From NCBI GenBank assembly GCA_032358165.1, contig JAALGY010000036.1, forward strand, positions 186,001 through 250,000: a stretch of 64,000 bases of DNA, given 5' to 3'. The position numbers and the translations under genes were made by a program. Shown piece by piece: positions 60,704 through 64,000 of this stretch. This DNA is from Diplosphaera chodatii (taxonomy: Eukaryota > Chlorophyta > Trebouxiophyceae > Prasiolales > Stichococcaceae). The notes below the pieces were generated by a model. It did not search any database, had not been told where the DNA came from, and saw nothing but the letters and a program-made list of their open reading frames with translations. Position 1 is the first letter of the stretch; each line of letters starts with the position of its first letter.

Positions 60704-62944
60704 ATGCTCCGACACAACCATGTTGCCGGGCGTCGCACGGTTGCGATGGCTGCAAATGCCAGCAAAGGCTTCGGAAAAGTGACTCCAGCAAAGCCAGCCG
60801 CACCGAAGGTCAGCAACTCGCCCTTGTCCACACCAGCCGCCAAGCACATGTATTTTGCATGCACGCGCCTGCCGCGCAACAGCTGCTGCCCATTTGCCTC
60901 GCCAACATGCACATGAGCATATTGATCACTGCTATGAGACACAGATGCTTCACGGATCTATGCTGTGACAGCAGGAGAGGCGGCGGGGGCCTGGTGGCAA
61001 CAACGGCAGGCAGCGTCAGACGCAATTCATAGAGGACGACCCAGACAGGCAGCCAGCGGCTGATTCCGGGGCAGACGCGGGCGCAGACTCGGAGTTTGAG
61101 CGGCGGGTGTCCGAACTGGCCAAGCAGGCGCCGCAGCGGCCACCGCAGGAGCGGCAGCAGTCGCCGGAGCAGCTCGACGTGCTGGCCCTGTCGCCGAACT
61201 CCGTGCAGCCACAGCCCAGCCCAGCCGCAGACGACGCGGCGGACGGCAAACCCTCCTGGCTGGTCCAGGTGGGCCTGTGGACATGTGCACACTGCAGGCA
61301 CATGCACCCGTGCACTGGCAAATGCTGATGATGCAGCAATGGTGTATTGACAACGTGCACCACAGACCTGACTCTGTGTTCTGTCCCAAACACCGCAGGC
61401 GGGCGGCACTGCTTTTGCGGTGTTGCTACTGGCCATATTCGCCCTGGTCAGCGTTGCGGGAGGCGGCAGCCCGCCGCCCAGCACCAGCGGCAGCGGGCCG
61501 CCCCAGCTCAGCGAGCAGCAGCGGCAGGAGGTGCAGGCCCAGGCCCAGCGCTTCCAGGATCAGCTCGCCACCACGCCCGATAGCGTCGAGGCGCTGGAGG
61601 TCCATTCTTCCAGCTCGGGCCTGTGGATCGGCTGCATAAAATCGCCGTGAAACTGGTTCCATGTCGAGCGTCCATGCCGCTGAACTCCCTGCCATTGCCA
61701 GCAGAGGGTAACCGCTTCAGTCTTTATACGTAAGGCTGCAGTCCTGCACAGCACATGTCCTGCAGCCCTGCTCATGTGACAGTGTCGTGGTGTCACCGCA
61801 ACAGGGCTCGGCAGTCACGGCAGCCAAGCTGGGCGACCTGAAGAAGGCGACGCCCCTGCTGCTGCAGCTGACGCGCGCCAAGGGGCAGGACCCAGAGGTG
61901 CGTCCGCCGATGCGCCCGCTTGGTTCGGTTGTCGAAGCCCTGCAGATTCCCAGCACGCGGATCTTGCTTCTGCCTGCTATCATGGTCTCAGGGCTGCTGC
62001 CCGGGATGGCAGGTGTGGCGCCTGCTGGCCGAGACGCAGATGCTGCAGGGCGATGCGGCGGCAGCGGCGGCGTCCTACGAGACCGCAAACTCGAGGGCCG
62101 GCGGCGGCAGCATCGAGCTGCTGTCGTCGTGGACAGATGCGTTGGTCGCGGCCAACAAGCAGCAGAAGGTGGACAGCACTTCCTGTCGCAGCTCTGCTGG
62201 CCGCAAGGCAGTTACTGTGGTGGCGAGGTGCCGGTAGAATGGTGGCATGCATGTGTTACGCTGCCATTCATGCCATTCAATTGTCTTTTGTGCAGGCAGT
62301 CGAGGTGGTGAAGGCAGCCAAGCAGAAGGCAGACAGTGCGGAGTTGGGTGTGGACCTGGACCTGCTGCAGGGCAGGGTGCTGTCCTCGTGGCGGGGCCAC
62401 AACGGCGAGGCGCTCGCGCTGTACGACCAGCTTGCTGAGGTGCGCCTGGCGCTGCAGCCAGGCAGCGTGCGCCGCTGTCTAGCGGTCGCGCCGAGCCACG
62501 CTTGCTTTGTCATCGTGGCAGGAGGTTCTAGCCTGAATGAAATGAGCGTGCCTCTGCACTGCAGACGCACCCCACCGACTTCAGGCCGGTCCTGGCCAAG
62601 GCGCTTGTCCTGAAGAGGTGCCCCTTGCTGTGCCATGGTGCCACGTTACAAGGTGTTGCGCTGCATCAGAAACGTTTCTGGACGACGACTGGTGTGTATG
62701 TCTTGCGTTGCAGCGAGGGCAGGAAGGCCGACTCCGCACGATATGCCATGAAGGTGACCAGCAATGCATATAGCAAGCTTCATGGGGTGCTGTTCTCTGC
62801 TTTGCTGCTTACTCGCACACGTGTGCCATGGCAGATACCATGCAGCGTGTCTCTCAGCCAAGGTGCACATGCTGCCCGTAGGCGCGCTACCTGGCGCCTG
62901 CATCGGCGCGGCAGGCGGTGGAGGCGGTGCTGCAGCGATCATGA
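60704..62944 (+). CDS. TPR membrane protein, SLOW GREEN1-like, probably plastid
   Basis: Plant SG1-type TPR proteins sit in the chloroplast membrane and are needed for chloroplast development; this assignment is by layout. Nine exons: 60704..60808, 60975..61268, 61399..61599, 61805..61897, 62013..62168, 62296..62439, 62565..62617, 62714..62753, 62882..62944; 382 residues. The N-terminus (MLRHNHVAGRRTVAMAANAS) is transit-peptide-like. A Gln/Pro-rich, partly acidic stretch precedes one hydrophobic segment TAFAVLLLAIFALVSVAGGG. Then come helical TPR units: VWRLLAETQMLQGDAAAAAA; LLQGRVLSSWRGHNGEALAL; RPVLAKALVLKSEGRKADSA; and a final ARYLAPASARQAVEAVL. The donor of exon 1 (60809) is chosen by phase and is the least certain junction. 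The stop is only about 125 bases from the convergent SET gene. Confidence 0.8.
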
Positions 62945-63069
62945 CAGATGACGCGACCAGTGCGTGTGCATGTGTGAGTGGCAGTGTTATAGTGGTTGAT
63001 TTCAAGGGATATCGGCAGCCACTATCTTGACCGCGTCACGATGCTTGAACGAACCGCAGAGCCAGTGCC

Positions 63070-64000
63070 TCAACCCAGTGCGTTAAGTGCTGATGCAAGT
63101 ATGCGCTTCTTCTCGATGCGGAACTGCAATGCTAGAGCTGCCCGGGCCCCAAGTTTGCCCATCTCCTCTGTTGATGCTGCCATGGCCTCGTCCTCCGCTA
63201 AAGTCGTTGGCCTACTGTCCCTCTCATTCTGTAGAAGTGCTCGCATTGCCGCTCGAACCTGCCAGATGATGTCTCAATGTCAACACGCTGTAGCAACGAA
63301 CAACAGGTCGACAGGTCTGACGCTAGGTACGCCTGGACTCTGGTTTGCCATGCACCACCCACCAGGTAGCATGCTCATGTTGCTCTGGTACCGCACCTGG
63401 CTTTCCTGCTCTGCTGGGAGCGGCACCCGGAAGCTTTGGGCTGTCGCATTGGCCAGCAGCTGTGGCGCTGCGAAAGCAGCTCGTAGGACGACCAGGGATT
63501 CCTGATCAAATCCCTCCCTCCTGACTGTTGCCTGTTGTTGAATCGACCGTTCACATGCTGTCACTCTGAGCGCGGTCAAGGGTACGGGCCACTATCTGAC
63601 ATTAGCATGCGAAAGCAAGCTCGCTGCATGGAGGGCAGACAGACCTGCTTTGCCACGTCTTTGAGGCCGAGCTGATCCGCCAGCAGCGCGAGTCGGACAT
63701 GCGAGACGTTCTGCACGGCAGGGCAACTGCCACCTCACCCACTTCTGCGCATGATCGCACATAACCAGCTCTGAAGAGCACCAGGCATGCATGCCCGGGC
63801 AGGCAAATCAGCGTGGCAGGCCATCCAGACCTGTTGCGACCTCAACCGCTGCGGCAAATCATCAAGGAGGTACACATCGTCCGGGTTGTCGCCCACCACG
63901 AACGTATAGCGCAGCAGCAGGTTATCATTACTGCGGGGTCCGTACGTATTGAACAGCTGGCTCCCTGCAGCATCAGGTGGTGTCAAGGCTGCTGCAGCTG
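63070..64000 (-). CDS. SET-domain protein, Rubisco LSMT-like, partial (5' end outside)
   Basis: LSMT-like proteins are SET-domain lysine methyltransferases with a C-terminal Rubisco-substrate-binding domain; targets include plastid Rubisco or aldolase. Visible exons in transcript order: 63964..63831, 63710..63645, 63531..63397, 63258..63070. The first shows the end of the SET domain: SQLFNTYGPRSNDNLLLRYT, where NTYGPRSN matches the conserved SYGPKSN motif including the AdoMet-side tyrosine, then FVVGDNPDDVY. The substrate-binding domain follows: VSHVRLALLADQLGLKDVAK, ESLVVLRAAFAAPQLL, RDSRPTTLAEDEAM and a final helix ARAALALQFRIEKKRIL. The catalytic N-terminal SET region lies beyond the window edge. 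Sequence from 63965 to 64000 is intron or an unresolved upstream exon. Confidence 0.82.

Overview
This is nuclear DNA of a photosynthetic eukaryote, most likely a chlorophyte green alga (trebouxiophyte-like; the genus cannot be told from the sequence). It is GC-rich and gene-dense, and almost every gene is cut into short exons by spliceosomal introns of about 75-130 bases. The genes found are plant/algal types: plastid-type arginine enzymes, a LIMR-family membrane protein, a plant-type AMSH, a SLOW GREEN1-like TPR protein and a Rubisco-methyltransferase-like SET protein. I see no bacterial operons, CRISPR array, transposon or virus. I rebuilt the gene models by following reading frame and phase across splice sites; nearly all internal exons close in phase.

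Layout, left to right: 3' end of TOM40 (+); NHP2 (-); AMSH-type deubiquitinase (+); CFDP1/SWC5 (+); LIMR protein (-); C-terminal J-domain protein (+); a complete 34-exon BTAF1/MOT1 ATPase (-); an MDC1-like FHA + tandem-BRCT protein (+); an unrecognised conserved protein (+); RsmI-type rRNA methyltransferase (-); N-acetylglutamate synthase NAGS (+); DUF1997 protein (-); an atypical protein kinase (+); an unknown polytopic membrane protein (+); a 1785-residue protein with two CxxC/CxxC modules and candidate PP1-docking motifs (-); SpoU/TrmH methyltransferase (+); N-acetylglutamate kinase NAGK (-); a ubiquitin-like protein (+); a lysine-rich nuclear protein (-); a TPR membrane protein (+); and a partial SET/LSMT-like protein (-).

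Functions cluster loosely. RNA/ribosome genes are NHP2, RsmI and TrmH. Chromatin/transcription genes are CFDP1, BTAF1 and FHA-BRCT. NAGS and NAGK are the first two steps of arginine synthesis and lie about 19 kb apart. Strands mostly alternate, giving many divergent and convergent pairs. The most unusual global feature is the number of GC-AG introns (about 13-14 of roughly 180). The best candidates for new biology are the two-module CxxC protein and the algal FHA-BRCT protein.
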